A DNA stretch of 64,000 nt, taken from NCBI GenBank assembly GCA_022843745.1, contig JALHNB010000001.1, positions 28,019 to 92,018 of the forward strand, read 5' to 3'. The notes under the pieces were generated by a model. That model made no database searches. It was given only the letters and a program-made list of their open reading frames with translations, and was not told the origin of the DNA. Of this stretch, positions 34,475-43,459 are shown piece after piece (position 1 is the stretch's first letter; every line of letters begins with the position of its first letter). The DNA is from Anaerolineae bacterium (GTDB lineage Bacteria > Chloroflexota > Anaerolineae > Aggregatilineales > Phototrophicaceae). The translations under genes and the position numbers were made by a program.

Positions 34475-35485
34475 TTACCAGATTTTGTAATCCTCGCCTG
34501 CCAGAATGTGTTCAATCGTGGTCAATTCCTCTTCCGCGAAGTTCAAATTTTTGAGCGCACCCACGCAGTCCTCAATCTGGCTAACCTTGCTTGCGCCGAT
34601 GAGTGCTGAAGTCATGCCTTCGTGACGCAGCACCCAGGCAATCGCCATCTGCGCCAATGTTTGACCACGATGCTGCGCGACGTTATTCAGCGCCTTGATT
34701 TTAGCGAGTTTGTCCTCGGAAACCTGCTCGGCTTTCAACGCGCCATGTGACTTGGCGGCGCGGGCATCATCTGGAATGCCGTTCAGATAGCGATTAGTCA
34801 GCAAACCCTGTGCCAGTGGTGAGAAGGCGATACAGCCGATGCCTTCGTCCAGTAGCGTGTCTAAAAGACCATCCTCGACCCAGCGATTAAACATGCTGTA
34901 AACAGGCTGGTGAATCAGGCAGGGTGTGCCGAGTTGACGCAGAATTTCCGCTGCTTTTTTCGTCTGCTCTGGTTGATACGACGAAATGCCGACATAGAGT
35001 GCCTTGCCCTGGCGCACGGCCTGATCGAGCGCGGACATGGTTTCTTCCAGGGGCGTTTCGGGGTCGAAGCGATGGCTGTAGAAAATATCGACGTATTCCA
35101 GACCCATGCGCTTCAAACTCTGGTCGAGACTTGCGGTCAGATATTTGCGCGATCCCCATTCACCATATGGCCCCGGCCACATGTAGTAGCCCGCTTTGCT
35201 CGAAATCACGAGTTCGTCACGATACCTGCCCAGGTCTTGTGCCAGAATTTTGCCGAATGTTTCTTCCGCAGAGCCGGCGGGCGGGCCATAATTGTTGGCA
35301 AGATCGAAATGCGTAATGCCCAAATCAAAGGCGCGGAAAACCATCGCGCGGGAATTGGACTCGGTATCGACACTGCCAAAATTGTGCCACAAGCCAAGTG
35401 TCACCGCTGGAAGCTTAAGCCCGCTGCGACCAGAACGCCGATACTGCATCGACTCATAGCGTTTGTCTGAAGGTAAATAGGCCAT
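34475..35485 (-). CDS. Aldo/keto reductase (YghZ/MgrA-like)
   Basis: The 336-residue NADPH-dependent reductase has the AKR landmarks: catalytic Asp in THFDLANNYGPP (the Tyr is the proton donor), Lys in VISSKAGYYMWPGPYG, His in FYSHRFDPETPLEE and a C-terminal cofactor segment ALIGASKVSQIEDCV. The MWPGPYGEWGSRKYL insertion is typical of the YghZ group, which reduces L-glyceraldehyde 3-phosphate and methylglyoxal. That substrate is inferred from the subfamily only. AAGGAAAC precedes the ATG. It is monocistronic. Confidence 0.92.
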   Translation of the reverse strand: MAYLPSDKRYESMQYRRSGRSGLKLPAVTLGLWHNFGSVDTESNSRAMVFRAFDLGITHFDLANNYGPPAGSAEETFGKILAQDLGRYRDELVISSKAGYYMWPGPYGEWGSRKYLTASLDQSLKRMGLEYVDIFYSHRFDPETPLEETMSALDQAVRQGKALYVGISSYQPEQTKKAAEILRQLGTPCLIHQPVYSMFNRWVEDGLLDTLLDEGIGCIAFSPLAQGLLTNRYLNGIPDDARAAKSHGALKAEQVSEDKLAKIKALNNVAQHRGQTLAQMAIAWVLRHEGMTSALIGASKVSQIEDCVGALKNLNFAEEELTTIEHILAGEDYKIW

Positions 35486-35591
35486 ATTTTGTTTCCTTGT
35501 GCGAGTTATTTTGGTTATTTTGGAAGATTATAGCGTTGGATAGGCAGCGCTCACAGAACCACTATCTATAGTAGCCCGTGTTCAGGTAACA

Positions 35592-36341
35592 CTATTTGCT
35601 GTATTGGGCAATTGCAACATCCGCATACGGTCTGCCACTGGCGCGATAAATTTCGATGACCGCGTTTGCATCATAAGGAATACGGCGAAATTCGAGCGAA
35701 ATTTGTCCGTGATTTGCCGTCAAAATCGCATATTCCGCCCAGGCATCGGCGTGGAAAACGCCTTCGGGCTGCTCGTGACTGTAAGCGAATCCCACGCTGC
35801 CCGGATTAAAGAAGAAGCTGTCACTTGCGCCGATCCGCCGGATTTGCTGCATGTGGGTATGCCCGCCCGTCATAATGCTTGGCAGATAGGGCGTGAGTGC
35901 TGCTTGAAATGTTTCTTCGGCTGTTGTCGGATAGAGAATTTCGTCGAAATCGGTGGGTGAGCCGTGAAAACACAGCAGTTTGCGTCTATCTTCTAGCGGG
36001 ATTTCAACTGTTGGCTGGAATGTCTCGATAAAAGCGCGATCCTCAGCCGAGAGTTTTGTGAGCGACCATTCACGCACCGCATAGAGTTGACGTAATCGTT
36101 CTTCCGAAGTCGGTTCTTTACCTGTCTCGATGCCCGTGAGCATCCAGGCATCGGCGTTGCCTATTACGATAGGACAGCCGAGTTCGCGTAGCTGCGCGAC
36201 AGTCTGCGCGGGCTGCGCACCACCTTGAATCGCGTCACCCAGGCATACGATTTGATCGACTGATTCTTGTTTAATAGCAGTAATAACTTTATCAAAAGCA
36301 AAAGCATTCCCATGAATGTCAGAAATGACGGCTACTCGCAT
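35592..36341 (-). CDS. Calcineurin-like metallophosphoesterase
   Basis: This 249-residue cytoplasmic phosphoesterase carries all five metal-binding blocks of the family: SDIHGN at the start, CLGDAIQGG, IGNADAWM, CFHGSP and GGHTHMQQ. FFNPGSVGFAYSH near the end fits the YfcE/MJ0936 branch. These enzymes hydrolyse phosphomonoesters or diesters with two metals; the substrate is unknown. AAAGGG lies about 11 bases before the ATG. It has its own unit, divergent from the PQQ-type lipoprotein. Confidence 0.9.
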   Translation of the reverse strand: MRVAVISDIHGNAFAFDKVITAIKQESVDQIVCLGDAIQGGAQPAQTVAQLRELGCPIVIGNADAWMLTGIETGKEPTSEERLRQLYAVREWSLTKLSAEDRAFIETFQPTVEIPLEDRRKLLCFHGSPTDFDEILYPTTAEETFQAALTPYLPSIMTGGHTHMQQIRRIGASDSFFFNPGSVGFAYSHEQPEGVFHADAWAEYAILTANHGQISLEFRRIPYDANAVIEIYRASGRPYADVAIAQYSK

Positions 36342-36462
36342 TGGAAAATAACCCTTTCTTAGTCTAATGTTCTCATTTTATGAGAATCCCTGCATTTTAC
36401 CGATTCTGCCCTGTATAATTCCAAACGCTTTTATCTTATCATGGTGAGTTTGTAGCCTGATT

Positions 36463-37923
36463 TTGAAATATTCAAGAATCTTTACGTCTCGGCTTTCGTA
36501 CACTTTTGCGCTTCTTATTATTCTTGCAGCCTGCGCACCGCAGACTCAGCAGGCGTTTAGCGTGACTGTCGCACCGACAGAGCCAGCCAGTGCGCCCATT
36601 TATACGCCAACGGCGACCTTCACGCCCACATTGACCGTAACACCAACGCTGACACCCACTTTAACGCCGACTCTCACTGCGACACCATCGCCCACACTCA
36701 CTTTAACGCCGACCTTGACCCCGACTCTCACGCCAAGTCTGACACCGACTCAGGAACTCTGGACGCTTACACCGCCGTCGCGAGATAACGCGCCTCCCGC
36801 ATTCGAAAATGTCCAGGCAGATTTTGCGCCAACGGCAGGCTGGTCATGCAGCGATTTCCCATGCGAAGACGATCTTGATGGATTCATGCGACGGATTCAC
36901 GTCCCCGAAGGCTACGAATTGGCGCATATCGGGCGTTTCCCCGGTCAGCCGATGCAGATCGCCTACGGGCAGGATGGTCGTTTGTACGCGACAGTGATCG
37001 AAGATGGCGGCAAACGAACCGGCGCAGTTTATGCGATGGCTGAAGATGGCACAACCGAACGCTACAGCGGGGAACTCATTTCGCCCATCGGACTTGCGTT
37101 CCAGCCGGGAACGGACGTGCTTTATGTCAGTGCCCGAATGTCAGGTGATAAAGGTGGCGGAATCTGGCGCATTCCGTCCGGCGGTGGTGAGCCGATTCCT
37201 GTGATTCAAGATTTGCCATGCTGCTATTCGCTGATCGACAACCAGCCCAACGGCATGATTTTTGGCCCGGATGGTTATCTTTATATCGGTGTTGGCGCAC
37301 TCACCGACCATGCCGAACCGCTCAATCCAAAAGTTTCGCGTATGGCGGAAATTCAGCCTTATGAAGCGGCAATTTTGCGCATCCAGCCGCATACGGGCGA
37401 AATTGAAACTTATGCCAGCGGCCTGCGCAATCCATATGACATCACGTTCGATGCAAACGGTCAATTTTATGCTACCGATCAAGGATTGGTCAGCGGACAG
37501 GGTGATCGAGTCGTCGCTGTAAACGAAGGTGAACACTATGGTTGGCCGTATTGGAGAACATTAGGCTGCGCCGAATGTCCGATCAAGCCCGCTGGTATGA
37601 CGATTGCGCCGGATTTATTGGCGTTTCCGAATTTCAGTATCCCACGCGGCTTGGTCGCCTATATAGGGACACAATTTCCGGCGAATATGTTCAATAATCT
37701 GTTCGTCGTGCTGTGGAACGGCAGCGAAAATGCCCAGCGTATCGTCCGCATTGACCCGCAAAACGTGCCACAGCCAAGCGATGAAAATCCGCTTCCACTG
37801 GCTGAACCGTTTATCACAGGCTTGATTCGCCCGATTGATGTGGCGATTGCGCCGGACGGTTCGCTGGTGGTCGCGGATTTTATTTACGGAAATGTTTGGC
37901 GTGTGAGCTATGTGTCGCCGTAG
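36463..37923 (+). CDS. Lipoprotein with PQQ-type glucose/sorbosone dehydrogenase propeller
   Basis: This protein of about 486 residues has a lipoprotein signal (FALLIILAACAPQ, Cys after LAA) and a 35-40 residue linker of TLTPTLTPT units. A six-bladed propeller of the GSDH family follows. Landmarks are YELAHIGRFPGQPMQIAYGQ, SPIGLAFQPGTDVLYVS, the DNQPNGMIFGPDGYLYIGVG blade and GLRNPYDITFD, then DQG and HYGWPYW. Such enzymes oxidise sugars with PQQ, but no pqq genes are here. The start is a TTG with a distant ribosome site, so the N terminus is uncertain. Its TAG stop lies in a GTAGGGG-type repeat. Confidence 0.82.
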   Translation: MKYSRIFTSRLSYTFALLIILAACAPQTQQAFSVTVAPTEPASAPIYTPTATFTPTLTVTPTLTPTLTPTLTATPSPTLTLTPTLTPTLTPSLTPTQELWTLTPPSRDNAPPAFENVQADFAPTAGWSCSDFPCEDDLDGFMRRIHVPEGYELAHIGRFPGQPMQIAYGQDGRLYATVIEDGGKRTGAVYAMAEDGTTERYSGELISPIGLAFQPGTDVLYVSARMSGDKGGGIWRIPSGGGEPIPVIQDLPCCYSLIDNQPNGMIFGPDGYLYIGVGALTDHAEPLNPKVSRMAEIQPYEAAILRIQPHTGEIETYASGLRNPYDITFDANGQFYATDQGLVSGQGDRVVAVNEGEHYGWPYWRTLGCAECPIKPAGMTIAPDLLAFPNFSIPRGLVAYIGTQFPANMFNNLFVVLWNGSENAQRIVRIDPQNVPQPSDENPLPLAEPFITGLIRPIDVAIAPDGSLVVADFIYGNVWRVSYVSP

Positions 37924-37945
37924 GGTGCAAGCCTTGCACCTCTAC
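37920..37945. repeat. GTAGGG palindromic repeat supplying two stop codons
   Basis: GTAGGGTGCAAG and CTTGCACCTCTAC flank a single base. The left TAG stops the plus-strand propeller gene (37921-37923). The right CTA, read on the minus strand, is the TAG of the universal stress protein gene (37942-37944). Confidence 0.85.
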
Positions 37946-38385
37946 CCACGTGCGCGAATGAGCAGAAGTGGACTATCGACCTGCTGAAGAATACCCGCTG
38001 CGACGCTGCCATAGACAAAGCGTGCGAGTCCGGTGCGCCCATGACTGGCAAGCGCGATCAGATCAACCTTTTCTTCTTCGGCGGTGCTGATGATGGTGTT
38101 GACAACCGCGCCGTAGGAAAGAATGGATCGCGATTCAATATGTTTCTCGCGGAATTCGCCTTCTTTGCCCGCCAGATAATGTCGTGCCTCGTCAGCCTGC
38201 TCCTGAATGATCGTCTGGTTGATGCCCATTTCTAGACCTTCCAGACCGACCAGTGATGCCGATGGATCAATGATGCTCAGGAAAATCACCTGCGAATGAT
38301 GACACTGCGCCAGTTCTTCAACGTGTGGCAAAATTGCTTCGGCTCGTGGTGAACCATCGAGGGGAACGAGAATTTTTGCGTACAT
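37942..38385 (-). CDS. Universal stress protein (UspA family)
   Basis: This 147-residue single-domain UspA protein starts MYAKILVPLDGSPRAEAILP and ends with the ATP-binding signature ASHGRTGLARFVYGSVA followed by SPLLLIRA. The G-x2-G-x9-G-S spacing is intact, so nucleotide binding is expected. The ATG at 38385 has GGAGGG six bases before it; an ATG four codons upstream overlaps that ribosome site and is rejected. The gene is convergent with the propeller gene and divergent from the Mut7-C gene. Confidence 0.93.
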   Translation of the reverse strand: MYAKILVPLDGSPRAEAILPHVEELAQCHHSQVIFLSIIDPSASLVGLEGLEMGINQTIIQEQADEARHYLAGKEGEFREKHIESRSILSYGAVVNTIISTAEEEKVDLIALASHGRTGLARFVYGSVAAGILQQVDSPLLLIRARG

Positions 38386-38492
38386 AATGCCCTCCATATA
38401 TCCTCAGTATATGGGGTTTGCATCTCTGTCGTAAACTGAGGAATATCGTGAATTCAGGTAACATAAGGAACATGAATCCTACAGGAAAGTTT

Positions 38493-39242
38493 ATGGATAA
38501 GGCTTATTTTCACTTTCACGCTGAACTCAATTATTTTTTGCCGCGCAAGCAAAAAAACGCCGTGATTGAACATCTGTTTACCTGGCGTGCGTCGATCAAA
38601 GATATGATCGAGTCGCTCGGTGTACCTCATGCGGAAATTGAATTAATCATCGTCAATGGGGTATCGGTGGATTTTGCTTATATCGTGCAGCCGGACGATC
38701 AGATCGAAGTTTATCCGCGTTGGGATGCCGTCAGCCTTGATCCGCGTCTCTCGCTGCGCCCGCCCCGGCCTGAACCTGCGCGTTTTGTGCTGGACGTTCA
38801 CCTCGGACGGCTGGCGGCCTATCTGCGCATGGGTGGTTTCGATACGCTCTATCGCAATGATTATGACGACGAGGAACTCGCGCAGATTTCCAGCAGCGAG
38901 TCACGCATCCTGCTCACCCGTGACATTGGCCTGCTCAAGCGCGGCATGGTTATTTACGGCTATTTTATGCGCGAAACCAACCCGCGCCGCCAATTAGAAG
39001 AAGTTGCCCACCGTTTTGATCTGTTCCAATCGGTCATCCCGTTTAAACGGTGTATGAAATGCAACGGTCTGCTTGCGCCTGTCGCCAAAGAGTTGATTCT
39101 CGATCAACTGCCGTATGGGACATCGGAATTTTATGACGTTTTCCACCGCTGCCAGTCCTGCGATCAGATTTATTGGAAGGGCGCACACTACCAGCGAATG
39201 CAGGAACTCATGAATCAGGTTCTCAAATCTGATGGAGATTGA
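38493..39242 (+). CDS. Mut7-C RNase domain protein with N-terminal ubiquitin-like domain
   Basis: This 249-residue protein has an N-terminal beta-grasp domain (YFHFHAELNYFLPRKQKN, then IELIIVNGVSVDFAYIVQPDD), as in Mut7-C-associated ubiquitin folds. A Mut7-C PIN-like nuclease domain follows: FVLDVHLGRLAAYLRMGGFD, ESRILLTRDIGLLKR. A C-terminal zinc ribbon has RCMKCNGLL and RCQSCDQIYW. The metal-binding acids of the nuclease core (DVHLG, RNDY, TRD) are visible. The start at 38493 has AGGA seven bases upstream; 38472 is a possible alternative. It ends two bases from the convergent URO-D-like gene. RNA substrate unknown. Confidence 0.85.
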   Translation: MDKAYFHFHAELNYFLPRKQKNAVIEHLFTWRASIKDMIESLGVPHAEIELIIVNGVSVDFAYIVQPDDQIEVYPRWDAVSLDPRLSLRPPRPEPARFVLDVHLGRLAAYLRMGGFDTLYRNDYDDEELAQISSSESRILLTRDIGLLKRGMVIYGYFMRETNPRRQLEEVAHRFDLFQSVIPFKRCMKCNGLLAPVAKELILDQLPYGTSEFYDVFHRCQSCDQIYWKGAHYQRMQELMNQVLKSDGD

Positions 39243-39244
39243 TC

Positions 39245-40297
39245 TTACATCTGCCCATAGGTGTATCCCGCTTCGTACATGGCGACAATATTCTCTGGAG
39301 GGCTGATCTCCTGAATGTTATGACATGGCGCGAGTATATAACCGCCCGCCTGTCCTAAAATCTCAATGTTCTGGATCACTTCAGCGCGTACTTCATCGAT
39401 ATTGCCAAACGGCAGTGTATATTGATTATCGACACCGCCGTGCAGAACGACCCGATCACCAAAATCGTGCTTAAGCGCTTCTCGGCTCATCCCCGGACAG
39501 CGCCATTGAAGTGGATTCAAAACATCAATGCCCGCTTCGATCATATCCGGGATAGCCTCATGAATTGCGCCGTCACTATGGAAAAAAGCATAGACTCCCG
39601 ATTGGTGCGCAAGCTCGATCATCCGCTTCATACGCGGCACAAAAACTTCACGGATGATTTGAGGCGAGTAAAGCAAATTTTTCTGCCCACCCAAATCCTC
39701 AGCGATGTAAGAAAAATTGACCTGACCGGGAAGCTGCTCATAGATACGGGTGGTATTTTCGTAGCAAAAATCAAACATCCTGTCCAGGCAGTAGGCAACG
39801 AATTCCGGCTCGGTCAGCAGATCAATATAAGCTTGTTCCATGCCGCGCAGGTTTTTATAGATCAGAAAAGGCTCCGAGCCACCACCCTGAATCGGATAAT
39901 GTTCTTTGCCTTTGATCTGTTCAGGGATCACACTGTAATCAAACCAATCGGCAGTCGGCCAGGTATAAGATCGCTCGATTTCATCAATCGTTTCATACTG
40001 CGCCAGCGGATGAAAGATGCACTCAGCATATGCGCCGCCGCTGTAATAAATGTCCTGGTGGCGACAGCCGTACATATCGAATCCCGGCTCGATAACTGGC
40101 CCGACGTAGGCAGGTGAGACAGAAAGCATCCGGTCAATGTGTAGCCGTTCGAAAACATCCCACTCACTTGCGCACCCAAGATGCCGCATGAGTTTCTGTG
40201 TCGCTTCCGGCGTTCCCCAATAATCCATTGGCAGGCGATCTGGTTTTTCACGGCGCATCACCGCCAACCAGCGTTCTTTCGGCGTCAAAACATCCAT
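39245..40297 (-). CDS. Uroporphyrinogen decarboxylase-family protein (MtaA/URO-D-like)
   Basis: The 350-residue TIM-barrel protein begins LTPKERWLAVMRREKPDRLP, typical of URO-D-like proteins of the methyltransferase branch rather than HemE. FFHSDGAIHEAIPDMIEAG and DRVVLHGGVDNQYTLPFG are diagnostic, and GGYILAPCHNIQE carries the His/Cys region that binds zinc in the MtaA group. A role in methyl transfer or demethylation is likely, but no corrinoid protein is nearby. GGAGAGGACATC sets the start at 40297; upstream in-frame codons are not used. Confidence 0.83.
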   Translation of the reverse strand: MDVLTPKERWLAVMRREKPDRLPMDYWGTPEATQKLMRHLGCASEWDVFERLHIDRMLSVSPAYVGPVIEPGFDMYGCRHQDIYYSGGAYAECIFHPLAQYETIDEIERSYTWPTADWFDYSVIPEQIKGKEHYPIQGGGSEPFLIYKNLRGMEQAYIDLLTEPEFVAYCLDRMFDFCYENTTRIYEQLPGQVNFSYIAEDLGGQKNLLYSPQIIREVFVPRMKRMIELAHQSGVYAFFHSDGAIHEAIPDMIEAGIDVLNPLQWRCPGMSREALKHDFGDRVVLHGGVDNQYTLPFGNIDEVRAEVIQNIEILGQAGGYILAPCHNIQEISPPENIVAMYEAGYTYGQM

Positions 40298-40396
40298 GAT
40301 GTCCTCTCCATTGACCATATCCATATGGTATACAGAAAGATAGGTGTTTGGCCTGTGCCGGACATCACCCATCAGAGATGTCAGATTGCTGGTTTG

Positions 40397-41518
40397 CTAT
40401 TTTAAAAGCTGTTCCAGGCGGTCTACGCGCTGTTCGTAAGTGTGATTCGCATAGACATGCTCTCTGGCGTTCTGCGCGATGGCAATTCGCTCGTCATCAT
40501 GCTTCAGATAATAGGCAATTTTTTTGCGCAGATCATCGTTATCGCTGTAGGTGATGATCGTTTCGTCAGGTGTGAACCATTGGCGTGTGCCGGGTAAATC
40601 ATCGGTGACTTGTAAAACGCCGACTCCCGCCGCCTCAAAAGTCCGCATATTGCCGCCGTAGCGCATGAAATTGCCGTGCGTGTTGATCGTAATACGCGCC
40701 GCAGACAGAACATGCAGCATTTGCTCACCGAGCGCCGCACCCCGCACGAATCTCCGTAAACCCGGCGGCACATCGTGAACACTCCATATTCCCAGGTCAA
40801 AATCGGTTAGTGCTTCCAGCGCTTCGACACGGCGGCTGTAAAGGTTGCCGGGGACGAGCGTACCGACAAAACTCACGTCGCAGGTATAGGCCAGTTTTTC
40901 AGCATCGGTTAGATCGTAGGGACGGTGAAAATCGGGATCGCAGGCTGAAATCGGCAAACATTCCATCCGTGCCGCGCCCAACTCCAACCACTGGATGCCA
41001 TGATAATAATCATTCACCAGCACCAGATCGTATAAACTGGCAGCCTGACGTTCAATCGGACGCGAAAAAACAATCGGTGATGTGCCGCTGGCGTAAATGA
41101 TCTTGCAGCCTGTTTCCTGTTTGATCGTCGCTAAAGTTTGAGGATAAATAACGGTGTTATCGCCCACCAGCCACAAAATATCCGGCCGAAATTGCCGCGC
41201 TTTTTCGATCAGACGTTGATTGCGCAAACGGAGTTCCGGGTTCGCCTGCGGAGGGATGCGGTTCGCCAGCGCCGCTACGATTTTGCGAGGCGTTATGCTC
41301 TGGCTGTGGTGGTGTGCCTGGGCTGCGCCAAAAACCGGAATGTTGCGATAAAAAACATCCATCATATAGCCACGTTTACGCAGTGTGCGTTCCCAAAAAT
41401 GCTGCGATACGCTGGGCGGAAACAAAGGCGTCGGCTGACCATGAGGCGTTTGCGCGATGGCAGCCTGTAATTGTTCCGGGTGATGGAGGGAGGCGACAAA
41501 CAGAATTTTGAGTGACAT
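40397..41518 (-). CDS. CgeB-like glycosyltransferase
   Basis: This 373-residue soluble protein has a GT-B shape of the CgeB/YkvP type. The N-terminal half begins LKILFVASLHHPEQL and contains FRPDILWLVGDNTVI. The C-terminal half has CDVSFVGTLVPGNLYSRR, then INTHGNFMRYGGNMRTFEAA and GVLQVTDDLPG, the nucleotide-sugar binding region of such enzymes. The donor and acceptor are unknown. It starts 12 bases after the DtxR-type regulator gene on the same strand and is probably cotranscribed with it. There is no clear ribosome site before the ATG. Confidence 0.8.
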   Translation of the reverse strand: MSLKILFVASLHHPEQLQAAIAQTPHGQPTPLFPPSVSQHFWERTLRKRGYMMDVFYRNIPVFGAAQAHHHSQSITPRKIVAALANRIPPQANPELRLRNQRLIEKARQFRPDILWLVGDNTVIYPQTLATIKQETGCKIIYASGTSPIVFSRPIERQAASLYDLVLVNDYYHGIQWLELGAARMECLPISACDPDFHRPYDLTDAEKLAYTCDVSFVGTLVPGNLYSRRVEALEALTDFDLGIWSVHDVPPGLRRFVRGAALGEQMLHVLSAARITINTHGNFMRYGGNMRTFEAAGVGVLQVTDDLPGTRQWFTPDETIITYSDNDDLRKKIAYYLKHDDERIAIAQNAREHVYANHTYEQRVDRLEQLLK

Positions 41519-41530
41519 GGAATTTTAATA

Positions 41531-42211
41531 TTATTGCGGATGTGCTTCGACAAATATACACAGCGCGACATTGTAACCGATGACCTGTTCGCTATCATCC
41601 AGCCGCACCGTAACCGGGCCATCAAAAGGGTCACGCGCGAGTATGGTGATCGGTGCGCCCAGTTTAAAGCCTCGATCAAGAATGTGTTGGAGCATATCCT
41701 GATTATTGGTGTCAATGCGGGAAACAACCGCCATCGCATTCAACGGCCATTCGATCAGCGATTGCAAAATACGGCGAACAATCGTCCCATCGGCGGCAGG
41801 GATTGGGTCGCCATGTGGGTCAAGATCGGGGTTGTTCAACTTAACAGAAATCGCCTCGACAAAGCGATCCGACACAGCATGTTCAAGATTTTCGGCTTCG
41901 GCGTGGACTTCGGGTAACTCGTAGCCTAGCTCTTCCATCAGATATAATTCGATCAGACGGTGGCGGCGAATAATTTTGAGCGCGAGGTGTTCACCATCCG
42001 GCGTGAGGATGATGCCGCGATACTTTTGATAATCGATCAGCCCGGCTTCTTCCAGCCGTTTTGCCATATCCGTTACGGAAGGTGCGGAAATCACCAGCAC
42101 ATCTGCCAGCGCGTTGGTTGAAACACGCTCCATACGCTGCTGTAAAGCATAGACAGATTTTAGAAAATTTTGTACCGACTCAGATTTTGCGAGGTCGCGA
42201 TTATCGGTCAT
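41531..42211 (-). CDS. DtxR/MntR-family metal-dependent transcriptional regulator
   Basis: This 226-residue repressor has an N-terminal winged helix (VSTNALADVLVISAPSVTDM, then LIDYQKYRGIILTPDGE), a metal-binding dimerisation region (RRHRLIELYLMEELGYE, HAEAENLEHAVSD) and a C-terminal FeoA/SH3-like domain (GAPITILARDPFDGPVTVRL). Family members sense Mn or Fe and repress uptake genes. No metal transporter is in the window; its only cotranscribed neighbour is the CgeB-like gene. AAAGGGCTTT precedes the ATG. It diverges from the M24-like gene, so the 100-base gap may hold its operator. Confidence 0.9.
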   Translation of the reverse strand: MTDNRDLAKSESVQNFLKSVYALQQRMERVSTNALADVLVISAPSVTDMAKRLEEAGLIDYQKYRGIILTPDGEHLALKIIRRHRLIELYLMEELGYELPEVHAEAENLEHAVSDRFVEAISVKLNNPDLDPHGDPIPAADGTIVRRILQSLIEWPLNAMAVVSRIDTNNQDMLQHILDRGFKLGAPITILARDPFDGPVTVRLDDSEQVIGYNVALCIFVEAHPQ

Positions 42212-42313
42212 AAAGCCCTTTCGAACGTCACAGCCCGACCCTTATCATAGCATAAATCGACTCGCAAACGTAAAATAAATCACAAATAGCTTAGAAAAAC
42301 AGGATGAAATAGT

Positions 42314-43387
42314 ATGGATCGCCTTCAGGAAATTGAAGTTAAACATAATCGCCTGCGCGAACTTTTGATTAGACATCACGCCGATGGCATTTGGCTGCAA
42401 CGTACCCGCAATATCGCCTGGTTGACCGCCGGAGCCGATGCCAGTATCCCGGCTGACAGCGAAACAGGCGCTTACAGCGTTTTTGTCACAGCGGATAAGC
42501 GAGAAATTTACAGCAACAATATCGAAATTACCCGCCTGCGGGCCGAAGAAAATTTTGAAAGCCTGGGATTCAGTTTTCACGAATTCCCCTGGCACACGGC
42601 GGAAAATCCGGCTGGCGCACATCTTGTAGTGGATACCAGCAGCCTGATTGAACAGGATATGCAGAAATTGCGATTGGTTCTGGTGGAAGGCGAACAGGAG
42701 CGTTACCGAGCGCTGGGGCAGGATGCCGCTGCCGCGCTCAACGAAGCCATCCGTGCTGTTCGCCCCGGCGATACTGAGTTCGAGATCGCGTCACGTCTGG
42801 ATGCGGCTTGTCGGGCGCGTGGGGGTCTGGCCGTTGTCAATCTGGTGGCAACGGACGAGCGCATTTCAAAATTCCGGCATCCGCTGGCGACGAGCAAAAA
42901 ACTTGAAAAATATGCGATGGTTGTCGTTTGTATGCGCCGGGGTGGGCTGATCGTATCCGGGACGCGGCTGGCGTATCTCGGCAAACTTCCGGCAGAGATC
43001 GCCGAAAAAGCCAATAAATGCGCAGCGATTGACACTGCTGTCATGGTCGCCACCAAGCCGGGACGGGCATTAAGCGATGTTTTTGCCGATCTGCAATCCG
43101 CTTATGCTGCACAAGGTGAAGATGACCAGTGGAATTATCATCATCAGGGTGGCCCGACAGGTTATATCGCGCGTGAGTGGATCGTTTCGCCGGGGGATAC
43201 ACGGCTTGTGCAGGCGAATGTTGCTTTTGCCTGGAATCCGTCGGTTGTCGGCTGCAAATCGGAAGATACGATTCTGGTCGGCGAAAACGGCTTTGAAATC
43301 CTCAGCGATGCAGCCAGTGATTGGCCGATGATCGACGTGAATGTTGGTGGTCAGATTGTGAAACGCCCTGGCATTCTCGAAATTTAG
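42314..43387 (+). CDS. M24 (creatinase/aminopeptidase P-fold) protein lacking metal ligands
   Basis: This 357-residue protein has the creatinase-like N-terminal domain (RHHADGIWLQRTRNIAWLTA) and an M24 C-terminal fold (GDTEFEIASRLDAACRARGG, HHQGGPTGYIAREW, CKSEDTILVGENG). The usual Asp pair in the D-G-(x)n-D-T-R motif is absent, replaced by CMRRGGLIVSGTRLAYLG. The Glu of the EP motif reads WNP. One His region and the last Glu remain. It is therefore probably not a metallopeptidase, but may act like metal-free creatinase relatives or be a binding protein. AGGA precedes the ATG. Confidence 0.8.
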   Translation: MDRLQEIEVKHNRLRELLIRHHADGIWLQRTRNIAWLTAGADASIPADSETGAYSVFVTADKREIYSNNIEITRLRAEENFESLGFSFHEFPWHTAENPAGAHLVVDTSSLIEQDMQKLRLVLVEGEQERYRALGQDAAAALNEAIRAVRPGDTEFEIASRLDAACRARGGLAVVNLVATDERISKFRHPLATSKKLEKYAMVVVCMRRGGLIVSGTRLAYLGKLPAEIAEKANKCAAIDTAVMVATKPGRALSDVFADLQSAYAAQGEDDQWNYHHQGGPTGYIAREWIVSPGDTRLVQANVAFAWNPSVVGCKSEDTILVGENGFEILSDAASDWPMIDVNVGGQIVKRPGILEI

Positions 43388-43405
43388 TTGTGGGGATTAT
43401 CGGTT

Positions 43406-43438
43406 CTGTAGGGGCGCACGGCTGTTGCGCCCCTACAG
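43406..43438. repeat. GTAGGGG palindromic repeat copy
   Basis: CTGTAGGGGCGCA (43406-43418) and TGCGCCCCTACAG (43426-43438) are perfect 13-base arms around CGGCTGT. It lies between the convergent M24-like and L,D-transpeptidase genes. Confidence 0.9.
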
Positions 43439-43459
43439 ATGACAAAATCGTCGCTTACT

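Noticed and set aside
42212-42313. DtxR-type operator in the divergent gap
   Set aside because: No clear palindrome of the expected length is visible, so no site is annotated although one is plausible.
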